Program-made: the position numbers and the translations under genes
Shown here: in pieces, positions 17,770-29,021 of the stretch
Numbering within the stretch: position 1 is the stretch's first letter
How the letters are laid out: every line of letters starts with the position of its first letter
Source: Hyphomonadaceae bacterium
Lineage (GTDB): Bacteria; Pseudomonadota; Alphaproteobacteria; Caulobacterales; Hyphomonadaceae
Direction of reading: 5' to 3'
Assembly: GCA_022844345.1 (NCBI GenBank)
Contig: JALHLU010000002.1
Coordinates: forward strand, 351,028 to 415,027
DNA: 64,000 nt
The notes under the pieces: model-generated
What the model saw: the letters and a program-made list of their open reading frames with translations, nothing else
The model's database searches: none
What the model was told of the DNA's origin: nothing

Positions 17770-18786
17770 TCAACCCATCGGATACCTGATTTCCTTCGAG
17801 ATCGCGTCCACCTTTTTCATGACCTCGGGGCTCAGCGTCACATCGGCCGCTGCGAAGATGTCCGGCAGGTGGTCCTCGTGCGTCACGCCCACAATGGTGG
17901 ACGCCACGAAATCATGCTGCTTGCTCCACGCCGTGGCAAACGTCGCCACCGACATGCCCAGCTCCTGCGCGATGCCCATCCAGCGCTCGGTCGAGGCCAG
18001 CGTCCTGTCATTCACGAACCGCCGCGCCATTGGCGCCTGCCTGTCCGGCATGTCCTTGTACTTGGTGAAGCGCGCCCCCGCCGGCCACGCCCCGCCCTGA
18101 TACTTGCCCGTCAGCACACCCCCGCCCAGTGGCGAATACGGGATCAGGCTCACGCCCTCCTGCCGCGCGACCTGCGCCAGCTCGTCCTCGAAGCGGCGAT
18201 TGTTCAGGCTGAAATTGTTCTGGATCGAATTGTGCCGCGCAATGCCCAGCCGCTCCGACGTCGCCAGCGACTTCATCAGCCCCCAGCTCGTTTCGTTCGA
18301 ACACCCGATCACGCGCACCTTGCCGGCCTTCACCAGCTCGTCCAGCGCCAGCATGTGCTCGTCATACGCCACGCCATGATCCGGCCAGTGCGTCTGGTAG
18401 AGATCGACATAGTCCGTCTGCAGGCGCTTCAGGCTCGCCTCGATCGCACGCACGATGTTATGGCGATCCGTCGCAGTCATCGCATGGCGCTGGGCCGACT
18501 TGATCCAGCCATGGCTCGGCCCCGAGACCTTGGTGGCCATCAGAACCGCGTCACGCGGCTTGGTCTTCATCCACTTACCGACAATCTCCTCGGTGCGGCC
18601 CGCATACTTGGCATCAGGCGGCACGGGATAGTTCTCGGCCGTGTCGTAGAAGGTGATCCCCGCATCAAAGCACTTGTCGAGAATACGGATCGCATCCACC
18701 TCCTCCACCTGGTTGCCGAACGTCATCGTCCCCATGCAGATTTCGGAAACATAGAGCGCTGAGCGACCAAGGCGGCGGGTTTTCAT
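17770..18786 (-). CDS. Aldo/keto reductase
   Basis: The NADPH-dependent oxidoreductase family is clear from the (beta/alpha)8 landmarks: the catalytic tetrad Asp48, Tyr53 (FYDTAENYPVP), Lys86 (MATKVSG) and His133 (YQTHWPDHG), and the cofactor-binding end ATAWSKQHDFVASTIVGVTHEDHL. The insertion after Tyr53 and the overall 338 aa match the Tas/YgdS-like subgroup. The substrate is unknown. It lies 48 nt upstream of the serine hydrolase on the same strand and could be co-transcribed with it. Confidence 0.92.
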   Translation of the reverse strand: MKTRRLGRSALYVSEICMGTMTFGNQVEEVDAIRILDKCFDAGITFYDTAENYPVPPDAKYAGRTEEIVGKWMKTKPRDAVLMATKVSGPSHGWIKSAQRHAMTATDRHNIVRAIEASLKRLQTDYVDLYQTHWPDHGVAYDEHMLALDELVKAGKVRVIGCSNETSWGLMKSLATSERLGIARHNSIQNNFSLNNRRFEDELAQVARQEGVSLIPYSPLGGGVLTGKYQGGAWPAGARFTKYKDMPDRQAPMARRFVNDRTLASTERWMGIAQELGMSVATFATAWSKQHDFVASTIVGVTHEDHLPDIFAAADVTLSPEVMKKVDAISKEIRYPMG

Positions 18787-18980
18787 GGAATCTTCCCCTG
18801 TTGTCGCGGCTACAGATAGCGATGTGAGTAGACGCTCACAAGGCCCGACCGCAACAGCATTGCAACACTGCCCAAATCGCCTAGTCTGCCATCATTCAGC
18901 GAGGATTCCGGCGTGGCGCAGACGGCGATGCGACCCAACACATGATCGCCCACCCCGCTCTCGGCGCAGCGGGCTAGCCG

Positions 18981-19769
18981 ATGTCCGCCTCAACCAAGCA
19001 ACGCGCAATGGCGCTGGCGAGACGGCTTGGCGTGCTCCCCCTCTTCGAACGCGCACGCTTCCTCTCCGTCGCCGCACGAACATCCAAGGCCAATCGCGCC
19101 TGGCTGCGCGGGCATCCCGATTTCACGCCGCCGCCCCTGTGGTGGATGCACGACATGTACTCCCACGCGTCCTACGAGCTCTACACGAAGACAGGCCGCG
19201 ACACGGCGGCGGGCATCGCCAACCGCATCGACGCCCACCTCAGCATGGAGCAACCACGCGTCATCGACTGGGGCTGCGACCTCGGGCGCGTGATCCGCCA
19301 TCTGCCCACGCGCTATCACCGCCACGGCTTCGACTACAACAAGGCCGCAATCGCTTGGTGCCAGAAGAACCTCAAGGACATGTCCTTTGCGGTCAACGGC
19401 CCGCGCCCGCCTCTGCCCGCCGAACCGGCGTCGTTCGATGCGCTCTACGCGCTCTCAGTGTTCACACACCTGTCTGCGGAGCGGCACACCACCTGGTTCG
19501 CAGAGATCGCACGCGTGCTCGCGCCCGGCGGCATCTTCCTCGGCGCATTCCACACAACCGTGCGCGCCGACCAGCTTCTCCCCGCCGAACAGGAGCAGTT
19601 CGACGCCGGTAACCTCGTCGTCCGCAGCGGCGTCGCCGAGGGAGGGCGCACCTTCACGGCCTACCACCCCGAAGCCTATCTGCGCGCCACCCTCGCGCCA
19701 CACTTCGACATTCTCGAAGGTCCGATGCCCTTCTTCGGCCAGGGCCTCATCGTCGCTCGCCGCCGCTAG
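18981..19769 (+). CDS. Class I SAM-dependent methyltransferase
   Basis: Methyltransferase with a degenerate motif I VIDWGCDLGRVIRHLP (about 91-106), a motif IV-like region FDALYALSVFTHLS and the post-motif RVLAPGGIFLGAFHT. A conserved leader (RGHPDFTPPPLWWMHDMYSHASY) precedes the domain. The Gly-poor motif I (WGCDLGR rather than GCGTG) is like sugar or lipid methyltransferases of surface-polysaccharide loci, but no such locus surrounds it. The substrate is unknown. It is convergent with moaB, 7 nt apart. Confidence 0.83.
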   Translation: MSASTKQRAMALARRLGVLPLFERARFLSVAARTSKANRAWLRGHPDFTPPPLWWMHDMYSHASYELYTKTGRDTAAGIANRIDAHLSMEQPRVIDWGCDLGRVIRHLPTRYHRHGFDYNKAAIAWCQKNLKDMSFAVNGPRPPLPAEPASFDALYALSVFTHLSAERHTTWFAEIARVLAPGGIFLGAFHTTVRADQLLPAEQEQFDAGNLVVRSGVAEGGRTFTAYHPEAYLRATLAPHFDILEGPMPFFGQGLIVARRR

Positions 19770-19776
19770 ACCAGCC

Positions 19777-20343
19777 TCAGCTCTCCAGCAACCGCGGCAT
19801 CAGCTCGACCATGTTGCACGGCATGTGGCGGCTATCGAGTTGCCAGCGGATCAGCTTGTCCCAGCCATCCTTCACCGCGCCGTTCGATCCCGGCAGGCAG
19901 AAGATGAAGGTGGCGTTCGCCACGCCCGCGCACGCCCGGCTCTGCAGCGTCGACGTGCCGACGCTCTGGAAGCTCACCAGATGCCAGACCACGTTGAAGC
20001 CTTCGATCTCCTTGTCGAACAGCGGTCGCACAGCCTCCGGCGTGACATCGCGCCCGGTGAGACCCGTGCCGCCCGTCGAGACAACCGCATCAATGCTCGG
20101 ATCAGCGATCCACTTGCGCATCACGGCGCGGATGGCGTTCACCTCGTCCGGCACGATGGCCTTGTCCGCCAGCTCATGCCCCGCCTCCTTCACGCGATCC
20201 GCCAGCAGATGGCCCGACGTATCCGTCTCATCCGTCCGCGTGTCCGAGATCGTCATCACGCACACGCGCAACTGCTTGAACGGCATTGTGTCGACCATCT
20301 TCCCGCCCGGAGCGGTCAGCGGCGGATAGGCAGGTCCGGTCAT
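19777..20343 (-). CDS. moaB: Molybdenum cofactor biosynthesis protein B (MoaB)
   Basis: MoaB/MogA-type protein that binds molybdopterin and adenylates it before molybdate insertion. The 188-aa sequence carries VCVMTISDTRTDETDTSG and the molybdopterin-binding loop AVVSTGGTGLTGRDVTPEAV, then FCLPGSNGAVKDGWDKLI. Its start overlaps the stop of the 112-aa ORF upstream by 4 nt (ATGA), and that ORF in turn overlaps moaE, so the three form a tightly coupled minus-strand operon. Confidence 0.95.
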   Translation of the reverse strand: MTGPAYPPLTAPGGKMVDTMPFKQLRVCVMTISDTRTDETDTSGHLLADRVKEAGHELADKAIVPDEVNAIRAVMRKWIADPSIDAVVSTGGTGLTGRDVTPEAVRPLFDKEIEGFNVVWHLVSFQSVGTSTLQSRACAGVANATFIFCLPGSNGAVKDGWDKLIRWQLDSRHMPCNMVELMPRLLES

Positions 20344-20678
20344 GATGCTTCTTTCGGCTTAAGGTCAGGAACTTTGAAGATGGCAGCCTCAAACATATTG
20401 AGCATATGCCCAGCTGCAATGGTGTCGCCGCGTTGATAGGTCATCAGCGTTCTGTCTAACATGCTGTTGAGCACGGCGCGCCGCTCAGAGTCTTCGGATT
20501 CGGGATATGCAACTTCAACGCCCTGGCGGAGAAGATCAAAAGCGCGGGCGAGGTTCATTTGCTGATCCGTCGGGAGAAACTCTCGCATGGGAAATTGGTC
20601 TGGGGCATACGCCAAAGTGTAGGCGATGTGATTCCATAGATCGTCTACCGATCCAATTTCCCATGGATTTCTGCTCAT
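20340..20678 (-). CDS. Hypothetical protein inside the moaE-moaB operon
   Basis: The 112-aa soluble protein is not recognised. It is acidic and mostly helical (NPWEIGSVDDLWNHIAYTLAYAPDQFPMREFLP, then QQMNLARAFDLLRQGVEVAYPE, quoted as landmarks) with no membrane segment or cysteine cluster. Both ends overlap neighbours by 4 nt: moaE upstream and moaB downstream. Such coupling suggests co-regulation with molybdopterin synthesis, but no function follows from the sequence alone. Its GC content is a little lower than that of moaE and moaB, which fits a later insertion into an older pair. Confidence 0.7.
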   Translation of the reverse strand: MSRNPWEIGSVDDLWNHIAYTLAYAPDQFPMREFLPTDQQMNLARAFDLLRQGVEVAYPESEDSERRAVLNSMLDRTLMTYQRGDTIAAGHMLNMFEAAIFKVPDLKPKEAS

Positions 20679-21127
20679 TCGCGAGTCCAGCGCGCATGCG
20701 CTTCACGATCATCACTACGCGGCTCGACCCACTCAGCGCCATCGGGGCGCACTTCGCGCTTCCAGAACGGCGCTTCGGTCTTGAGGCGATCCATCAGATA
20801 GTCAACCGCCTGCAGCGCCTCGCGACGATGCTTCGACAGCGCCGCCACCAGCACAATGGCCTCGCCCGGTAGCATGCGCCCGTGGCGATGGATCACCAGC
20901 GTGTCGATCAGGTCGAACCGCGCGCGCGCATCGGCCTCGATCTTCCCAATCTGCTTCTCCGTGAAGCCGGGATAAGTCTCCAGCTCAAGCGCACTGACCA
21001 CATCGCCATGCGCCGAATCCCGCACCGACCCCACAAAACTCGCCAACGCACCCGCCTCCGCCCGCCCCTTCGCAAAGGCGGCGGTCTCGGTATGCGGGTC
21101 GAAGGGCTCGGTCTGGACGCGGATCAT
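20675..21127 (-). CDS. moaE: Molybdopterin synthase catalytic subunit MoaE
   Basis: MoaE combines with thiocarboxylated MoaD to make the dithiolene of molybdopterin. The 150-aa chain shows ASFVGSVRDSAHGDVVSALELETYPGFTEKQ, IHRHGRMLPGEAIVLVAALSKHRREALQAVDYLMDRLKTEAPFWKRE with the catalytic Lys near KTEAPFWKRE. Length is standard. It is the first gene of moaE-ORF-moaB, and its partner moaD is in the separate moaA-moaD operon. Confidence 0.96.
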   Translation of the reverse strand: MIRVQTEPFDPHTETAAFAKGRAEAGALASFVGSVRDSAHGDVVSALELETYPGFTEKQIGKIEADARARFDLIDTLVIHRHGRMLPGEAIVLVAALSKHRREALQAVDYLMDRLKTEAPFWKREVRPDGAEWVEPRSDDREAHARWTRE

Positions 21128-21213
21128 GAACCGACACTAGCGATCCGCCGCAGAAAAGTGAACGTATGCTTTCACAGGCCTTTTTCTGCGCTGACACGGG
21201 ATCGAGGAGCCTC

Positions 21214-21543
21214 ATGCCCTACGTCTATCTCGCGATCTCCATTGTCGCCGAAGTGATCGCAACCTCGGCGCTGAAGGCGTCCGACGGATTCTCGAAGCTG
21301 TGGCCATCGGTGATCGTCGTGGTCGGCTACGGCATCGCCTTCCACTTCCTGGCTTTGACGCTGAAGACCATTCCAGTGGGGGTGGCTTACGCGATCTGGG
21401 CTGGCGCGGGCGTAACGATCGTCGCCATCGTTGGCTGGCTGCTGTTCGGCCAGAAGCTGGATGCGCCTGCGATCATTGGCATGGCCATGATCGTCGCCGG
21501 CGTCGTCATCATGCAGGCGTTCTCGAAGACAACCGGCCACTAG
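21214..21543 (+). CDS. Small multidrug resistance (SMR) family transporter
   Basis: The 109-aa, four-helix protein has the SMR hallmark Glu13 in YLAISIVAEVIATSALKAS, which binds substrate and protons, plus GIAFHFLALTLKTIPVGVAYAIWAGAG, which is typical of EmrE/QacE-type exporters rather than the Gdx guanidinium type. It should act as an antiparallel dimer in the inner membrane, exporting lipophilic cations. Start 21214 has GAGGAG 4 nt upstream; the longer frame from 21166 is not favoured. It overlaps the 3' end of the GH13 gene by 4 nt. Confidence 0.92.
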   Translation: MPYVYLAISIVAEVIATSALKASDGFSKLWPSVIVVVGYGIAFHFLALTLKTIPVGVAYAIWAGAGVTIVAIVGWLLFGQKLDAPAIIGMAMIVAGVVIMQAFSKTTGH

Positions 21544-23129
21544 ACCAGCTTCAGGATCGCCGCCGAGAACGGCTCCAGCACCAGCTTGCCGCCCGCAATC
21601 ACCGCGTCGGCCGACCACAGCACGTCCGGCTTGCCCTCCAGCGGCAGCATCGCCTGATCATTCGCAAAGTTGAACGCACAGCGCACCCGCTCGCCGTCCA
21701 CCTCGCGATCGAACACCAGAACGCCGCCCTGCGCCTCAACGACGCTGAACGACCCACGCGACAACGCAACGCTTCCCTTGCGCAGGGCAATCAGCGCCCG
21801 CGTCGTGTGCAGCATCGACTCCGCCAGCTTCTCCTGCTTCTCAACAGCAAGCCCACGCTGGCGTGCATCGACCGGCAGCCACGCTTCCTTCGCCTTGGTG
21901 AAGCCGGCCATGATCTCGTCTTTCCATGGCATCGGCGTGCGGCATCCATCGCGCCCCTTGGTCGCCGGCCAGCCGGCAATCCCCCACGGGTCCTGCAGCT
22001 TGTCGAACGGCACGTCGCCCTCGGGCAGACCCAGCTCCTCGCCCTGGTACAGGAAGATCGTCCCGCGCAAGGACAACAGCAAAGCCATGAACAACGGCGC
22101 CGCCCGTGGCGCCGCCGCGCCGACCGCCTCGCCCCACCGCGTCGCCACGCGCGTCACATCGTGGTTGGAGAACGCCCAGCTCGGCCAGCCATCCTCCGCC
22201 CCCTCGCGCCATTGCGACAGTATCGCCGCCATCTTTTCAACGCCCGGCCACGCGCCGAGAAAATCGAACGCATAGGCGGTGTGCAGCCGCCCACCCGTCC
22301 GCGTATAGTCGTGCATCAGCGCGTAGGACCCCGGCGCCAGCTCCGCCACCGCCATGTTGGCGCCATGCCCATCCATCAGCTCGCGCAGCCGTGCGATGAA
22401 GGCCAGCGTCTCCGGCTGGTCCGAGTTCCACTGGTGCACCTGCATGTTGCGCGGCAGAGCCGGCGCCGGATCGCCCGACGGCGGATTGTCCCGCAGCTGC
22501 GCGTCATGGAAATAATAGTTCGCCACGTCGAGCCGGAAGCCATCCACCCCCATCGCCAACCAGAACCGCGCGATATCAATGATCGCCGCGCGCACATCGT
22601 CATTGTGGAAGTTCAGCTGCGGCTGCGTCGGCAGGAAATTGTGCAGGTAGTATTGCCGCCGCCGCGGCTCCCACGTCCACGCCGGCCCGCCGAACCATGC
22701 CTGCCAGTTGCTCGGCGGCGATCCATCCGGCTTGGGATCAGCCCAGACATACCAGTCGGCCTTTGCGTTCGTGCGATCCTGCCGGCTCTCCTGAAACCAC
22801 GCATGATCGGACGATGTATGCGACCACACCTGGTCAATGATCACCCTCAGGTCCCTGCCATGCGCCGCCTTCAACAGCGCCTTGAAATCGTCCAGCGTCC
22901 CGAACATCGGATCGACATCGCGATAGTCGGAGACGTCATAGCCGAAGTCCCGCATCGGGCTCTTGAAGAAGGGCGACAGCCACACGCCATCCGCCCCCAA
23001 CGACTTCACATGATCGAGCTTCGCGGCGATCCCCTTGAGGTCGCCAACGCCATCGCCATTCGTGTCGAGAAACGAACGCGGATAGATCTGATAGAGCACC
23101 GCACCACGCCACCAGGCATCACGCTGCAT
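21540..23129 (-). CDS. Alpha-glucosidase, glycoside hydrolase family 13
   Basis: The 529-aa protein is a GH13 enzyme of the oligo-1,6-/alpha-glucosidase branch: WWRGAVLYQIYPRSFLDTNGDGVGDLKGI at the start, region II DGFRLDVAN with nucleophile Asp201, acid Glu263 (VAELAPGS), and Asp324 (FSNHDVTR). There is no signal peptide, so it is probably cytoplasmic and splits imported maltose-like sugars. Start 23129 has GGAGG 6 nt upstream; the frame from 23159 is longer but less supported. No maltose transporter or regulator is adjacent, which is unusual for mal loci of relatives. Confidence 0.93.
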   Translation of the reverse strand: MQRDAWWRGAVLYQIYPRSFLDTNGDGVGDLKGIAAKLDHVKSLGADGVWLSPFFKSPMRDFGYDVSDYRDVDPMFGTLDDFKALLKAAHGRDLRVIIDQVWSHTSSDHAWFQESRQDRTNAKADWYVWADPKPDGSPPSNWQAWFGGPAWTWEPRRRQYYLHNFLPTQPQLNFHNDDVRAAIIDIARFWLAMGVDGFRLDVANYYFHDAQLRDNPPSGDPAPALPRNMQVHQWNSDQPETLAFIARLRELMDGHGANMAVAELAPGSYALMHDYTRTGGRLHTAYAFDFLGAWPGVEKMAAILSQWREGAEDGWPSWAFSNHDVTRVATRWGEAVGAAAPRAAPLFMALLLSLRGTIFLYQGEELGLPEGDVPFDKLQDPWGIAGWPATKGRDGCRTPMPWKDEIMAGFTKAKEAWLPVDARQRGLAVEKQEKLAESMLHTTRALIALRKGSVALSRGSFSVVEAQGGVLVFDREVDGERVRCAFNFANDQAMLPLEGKPDVLWSADAVIAGGKLVLEPFSAAILKLV

Positions 23130-23212
23130 GTCCGCCTCCGAGACTCGCAATCCGGTCACTCAACGCCAGCGAAGTTCACAGACCCTTCACGCGGCCGCAA
23201 GACTTGCGCGGA

Positions 23213-23851
23213 TCAGCCCGCCGCCGACACCCGCGTGATGGGGTGGAAGTCTTCCATCGGCTTGCCATCCATGGAAATGCCGACCATGCGCCGCCAGGCG
23301 TCCAGCTGGATGCGCAGGTTGCGCCCCGCGTCAAACAGATAGACCGACCAGTCGTCCCGCCCCTCTTCCTTGAACACGGACATCGGCTCGCCATCGCCGC
23401 CATACTCGGTCCAGAGCCCGTCCTCCGCGCTGGCAAACCGCGCCTTGCCCTCGGCGAACGCCGCCTCGGTCAGCATGTACCCATTCACCAGCGGCCCGGC
23501 CGACGCCGTGGTCACCGCCGCCAGGTCCCGCGCCTCCTGTCCCGAAGGCGCCACCAACACCATGCCGCGCTCAAGGTTGATCTGCAGCGCCGCCATCCCG
23601 TCCTCGCGCAGCAGATAGACGACATCGTCGTCCCGCTTCGTCTCCGTGAACGACATGACCGCGTTGTGGGACTCGTCGAACGCCGTCCATTTGTGCGCCT
23701 CCGTCCGCGTCAGGCGCAGGCCGTTGGCTTCCATCTCGATCTCGTTGACCGAACGCGCCGTCACAGGCGCCTCGCCCTGCGCCCAGCAGGCCGGAGCAAC
23801 CCAAGCGGCCGCGAGCGTCAGCAGCGCTGCAGCTGAAGAAGCAAACTTCAT
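23213..23851 (-). CDS. Hypothetical exported protein, 212 aa
   Basis: The start at 23851 gives a clear Sec signal peptide (MKFASSAAALLTLAAAWVAPACWAQ, about 25 residues). The longer frame to 24040 would overlap the divergent acyltransferase gene. The mature part contains repeated beta-like units (LTRTEAHKWTAFDESHNAVMSF; ASAEDGLWTEYGGDGEPMSVFKEEGRDDWSVYLFD; LQINLERGMVLV), which look like a lipocalin or beta-barrel-type periplasmic domain. No family is recognised. It is divergent from the acyltransferase gene at 23989. Confidence 0.72.
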   Translation of the reverse strand: MKFASSAAALLTLAAAWVAPACWAQGEAPVTARSVNEIEMEANGLRLTRTEAHKWTAFDESHNAVMSFTETKRDDDVVYLLREDGMAALQINLERGMVLVAPSGQEARDLAAVTTASAGPLVNGYMLTEAAFAEGKARFASAEDGLWTEYGGDGEPMSVFKEEGRDDWSVYLFDAGRNLRIQLDAWRRMVGISMDGKPMEDFHPITRVSAAG

Positions 23852-23988
23852 GATGTGTCCCCGAATGCCCGCCGCCCACTCCCTTCGCGGGACGGCACGT
23901 CCATTGCTTTTCTCTCGACAAGCGAACCCGCGGCAAGGGCGTTTACCGTCATTTCCGCGCAAAACTGAGAAAAGACCGGACCAGAACG

Positions 23989-25047
23989 ATGCAGACGGCA
24001 TCCCCGACATACACGCCCCCCGGTTCAGACCGCGTCGCATGGGTCGATTACGCCAAGGGCATCTGCATCCTTCTCGTCGTGATGTTCCACACGGTTAACC
24101 ACTATGAGGCCGCCGTCGGCGCTGAAGGGTGGATGCGCTGGATCGTCGATTTCTCGAAGCCCTTCCGCATGCCCGACTTCTTCCTGATCTCGGGCCTCTT
24201 CCTGTCGCGCACCATCACCTCGAACCTCACGACCTATCTCGACAAGAAGGTCATCCACTTCGCCTATTTCTACCTGCTCTGGCTGGGCCTCACCCTGCTG
24301 CTCACCGACAACGACGTGCTGCGCGCAAACCCGGTGGAATTCGCGAAGCTCTATGTCTGGAACATCATCCAGCCCACGGGCGTGCTCTGGTTCGTCCACA
24401 TGCTGGCCGTGTTCTATGTGATCACGCGCCTCGTCGCCCGCGTCCCCAAGTGGATCGTGCTGGCCGTCGCCGCCGCGCTGCAGATCGCCCATCACGGCCT
24501 CTGGATCGACACGCCCAGCTTCGTCATCAATCGCACAATGGAATACTACACATACTTCTTCATGGGGTACGCCCTGCACCAGGTCGTGTTCGATGTCGCC
24601 GACCGCGCCAAGGCCCGTCCGCGGGTCACGCTGGGCATCGTCGCCGGCTGGGCGATCTGCAACTTGTGGCTGGTCGGTCAGGGATTCCACAATGTGCCGG
24701 TCTATGGCCTCATGATGGGTGTCGCTGGCGCACTCGCCGTCGTCGAGATCGCGGCGCTGCTGTCGAAATGGAAGTCCGCGCGCTTCCTGCGTTATTGCGG
24801 CCAGAACTCCATCGTCATCTACCTCACCTTCATCTTCCCGCTGACTATCCTCGAGCGCACGCTGGCCTCCAAGGGCTGGATCGCAGACGTCGGCACAGCT
24901 ACCCTCGTGATCCTTGTCGTCTCCACCGTGACACCGCTGCTGTTCCACCTCGCCATCAAGCGCACGCCGCTGATCGCGCTCTATGTTCGCCCGGCCTGGG
25001 CGAAGCTCAAGCCGCGCAAGCCGCGCCTCGCACCCGCCGCCGCGTGA
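23989..25047 (+). CDS. Acyltransferase-3 family membrane protein
   Basis: The 352-aa protein has about ten membrane helices and acyltransferase-3 landmarks: RVAWVDYAKGICILLVVMFHTVNHYE near the N-terminus (the His after VVMF is the usual catalytic His), PDFFLISGLFLSRT and the later helical stretch FLRYCGQNSIVIYLTFIFPLT. Such enzymes O-acetylate sugars or lipids at the inner membrane (OafA/NodX/OpgC type). The substrate is unknown, and no glycan locus lies adjacent. Confidence 0.88.
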   Translation: MQTASPTYTPPGSDRVAWVDYAKGICILLVVMFHTVNHYEAAVGAEGWMRWIVDFSKPFRMPDFFLISGLFLSRTITSNLTTYLDKKVIHFAYFYLLWLGLTLLLTDNDVLRANPVEFAKLYVWNIIQPTGVLWFVHMLAVFYVITRLVARVPKWIVLAVAAALQIAHHGLWIDTPSFVINRTMEYYTYFFMGYALHQVVFDVADRAKARPRVTLGIVAGWAICNLWLVGQGFHNVPVYGLMMGVAGALAVVEIAALLSKWKSARFLRYCGQNSIVIYLTFIFPLTILERTLASKGWIADVGTATLVILVVSTVTPLLFHLAIKRTPLIALYVRPAWAKLKPRKPRLAPAAA

Positions 25048-25122
25048 TCTCACGGCACGGAAAGACGAGCGACCGGCAGAGGGCTTCCTGTACGACACAG
25101 TTGATGTATCCAACCATCGTGG

Positions 25123-26154
25123 ATGAGTTGGGACGATCACATGACGCTGCAACGGAATGTCGAACGGCTCGCACACTCACGGCGCCATCCCGGAGTTGTC
25201 ATGGCCAGCGGCGGGCTTACCGGCCCAGTGGAGGTGACTTCTGCCGGAAACCTGACGGGCGAGACGCCATTCTACGCAGCGTCAGCAACCAAGCTGCTAA
25301 TCACCGCGCTCATGCTGATGCCGGACGCGCCGCCGCTCGACACGCCTTTCCGGCAGATCCTCACCGGACCAGACACGGAAGGGCTGCATCGCAAGGGCGG
25401 TCGCGACCGGACCGGCGAGATAACGTTACGCCATCTTCTGCAGCACACATCGGGCCTGCCCGACTACTTTGAGGCCACGTCGAAGGGAAAGGGCCTGCTG
25501 GCGGAACTCCTCGCCGGCGCCGACCGGGCCTGGACTTTCGCGGAGGCGATGGAGATTGCGCGGCGGCTTGGGCCAATCGGGGCGCCGGGCGATCTGCGGC
25601 GCGCCCATTACTCGGATACGAACTTCCAGTTGCTCGGCAAGGTGATCGAACACGTCCACGGCAAGCCTCTCGCCGATGTCCTGGACGCCAGGCTCTTTGC
25701 TCCGCTTGGCCTCGGACAGACCTGGCTTGCCTCCGACCCCGCCGACACGCGCCCCGTCGCGCTGCGCTACAAGGACCATGCGCTGCCGATCCCCCGCGCT
25801 ATGGCGAGCTTTCAGGCCGACGGCGGTCTGGTCACGACCGCGCTTGAAGGACTGCAAATCGTTCGCGCCATCTTCGGAGGCGTTCTTTTCGACGCCTCCC
25901 GGCTATCTCCAATGTACGACTGGCGACCGTGGCAGTTTCCGCTGTCCTACGGAATCGGGCTCATGCGCTTCACCCTGCCTGGCTTCATGACCGGCTTCCG
26001 CCGGATGCCCGAACTGATCGGGCATTCCGGGCTCTCGGGCGCAGTGTTGTTCCATTCCCCCCGAACCGGGCTTTGCATCGCCGGAACCGTCAACCAGATC
26101 GACCGCCCGGGAACCGTATTTCGCCTGCTGGCGAGCGCGGCGCTATCGGCCTAG
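25123..26154 (+). CDS. Serine hydrolase, beta-lactamase/esterase family
   Basis: A beta-lactamase-related fold without a signal peptide. Motifs are SATK (SxxK), HYSDTNFQLLGKVIEHV (YxN type) and IGHSGLSG near the C-terminus (HxG type). The protein is about 343 aa, within the range of EstB-like esterases and D-aminopeptidases. It is probably cytoplasmic and of unknown substrate. The start is ATG 25123 or 25141. It faces lon and shares the terminator region at 26232-26264 with it. Confidence 0.82.
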   Translation: MSWDDHMTLQRNVERLAHSRRHPGVVMASGGLTGPVEVTSAGNLTGETPFYAASATKLLITALMLMPDAPPLDTPFRQILTGPDTEGLHRKGGRDRTGEITLRHLLQHTSGLPDYFEATSKGKGLLAELLAGADRAWTFAEAMEIARRLGPIGAPGDLRRAHYSDTNFQLLGKVIEHVHGKPLADVLDARLFAPLGLGQTWLASDPADTRPVALRYKDHALPIPRAMASFQADGGLVTTALEGLQIVRAIFGGVLFDASRLSPMYDWRPWQFPLSYGIGLMRFTLPGFMTGFRRMPELIGHSGLSGAVLFHSPRTGLCIAGTVNQIDRPGTVFRLLASAALSA

Positions 26155-26231
26155 ATCCGCGCTCGCAGTGAGGGGCCGAAAGTAGCCGCACACCGGCCTC
26201 TTTCCGGGCTTCCTCGGAGGATACCCGGCCA

Positions 26232-26264
26232 GAAACAAAGAGGCCCGGCTTTCACCGGGCCTCA
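26232..26264 (-). terminator. Rho-independent terminator of lon
   Basis: On the minus strand the arms GAGGCCCGG and CCGGGCCTC (26240-26263) close on a short loop and are followed by TTTGTTT. It lies 25 nt beyond the lon stop. The stem is also within range of the convergent serine hydrolase gene, though its T-run is on the lon side. Confidence 0.8.
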
Positions 26265-26288
26265 CTCTGTTCAAAGGCCATCCGCCGC

Positions 26289-28697
<2,409 letters not shown>

Positions 28698-29021
28698 GAC
28701 TCTTTTTCTCCTTACTTCGCCGCCGGCGCCTTGTCTGAAGCACGCTGGCGGGAGGAAGGCCGGGGCCATGCCAATAGATCGGCCCGGACATTCTCTTGAA
28801 GTTCAAAGTGGCCCGTCGCGGCCGCGCATTCAACCCACGCGCATGCGGCATGTTTTAACTGGATAATTTCGTCCACAGCGCGTGCATCCGCCGGCTTCTG
28901 CCGTCCGGGGCCGGCATTCACTGTAGGAACGGCCTGAGTCGGAGGCGCCGCCGGGAGGGCAAACGGCCGCCCGGTGAGGGGCGGCCGCTGCGAATGTTGG
29001 TCAGTCTGAAGCGCCGGAGAG
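28698..29021 (-). other. clpX-lon intergenic stretch
   Basis: 324 bases without a gene. The part next to clpX carries the hairpin described separately. The rest has an inverted repeat TTGAAGTTCAA (about 28799-28809) and no confident promoter; a heat-shock promoter would be expected here, but I could not match one well. Confidence 0.5.
28964..28987 (-). terminator. Probable terminator of clpX
   Basis: A perfect 9-bp stem CGGCCGCCC/GGGCGGCCG (28964-28972 and 28979-28987) with a 6-nt loop, 34 nt beyond the clpX stop, is followed on the minus strand by TTTGCCC. The short T-run makes termination likely but perhaps incomplete. Confidence 0.55.

Noticed and set aside
21300-23342. 680-aa plus-strand frame opposite the GH13 gene
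   Set aside because: Arg/His-rich shadow of the GH13 gene, which has all its catalytic residues.
28750-28815. Heat-shock promoter for lon (CTTTGAACTTCAAG ... CCGATCTAT on the minus strand)
   Set aside because: The spacing and -10 match the RpoH consensus poorly. Kept only as a note in the intergenic entry.
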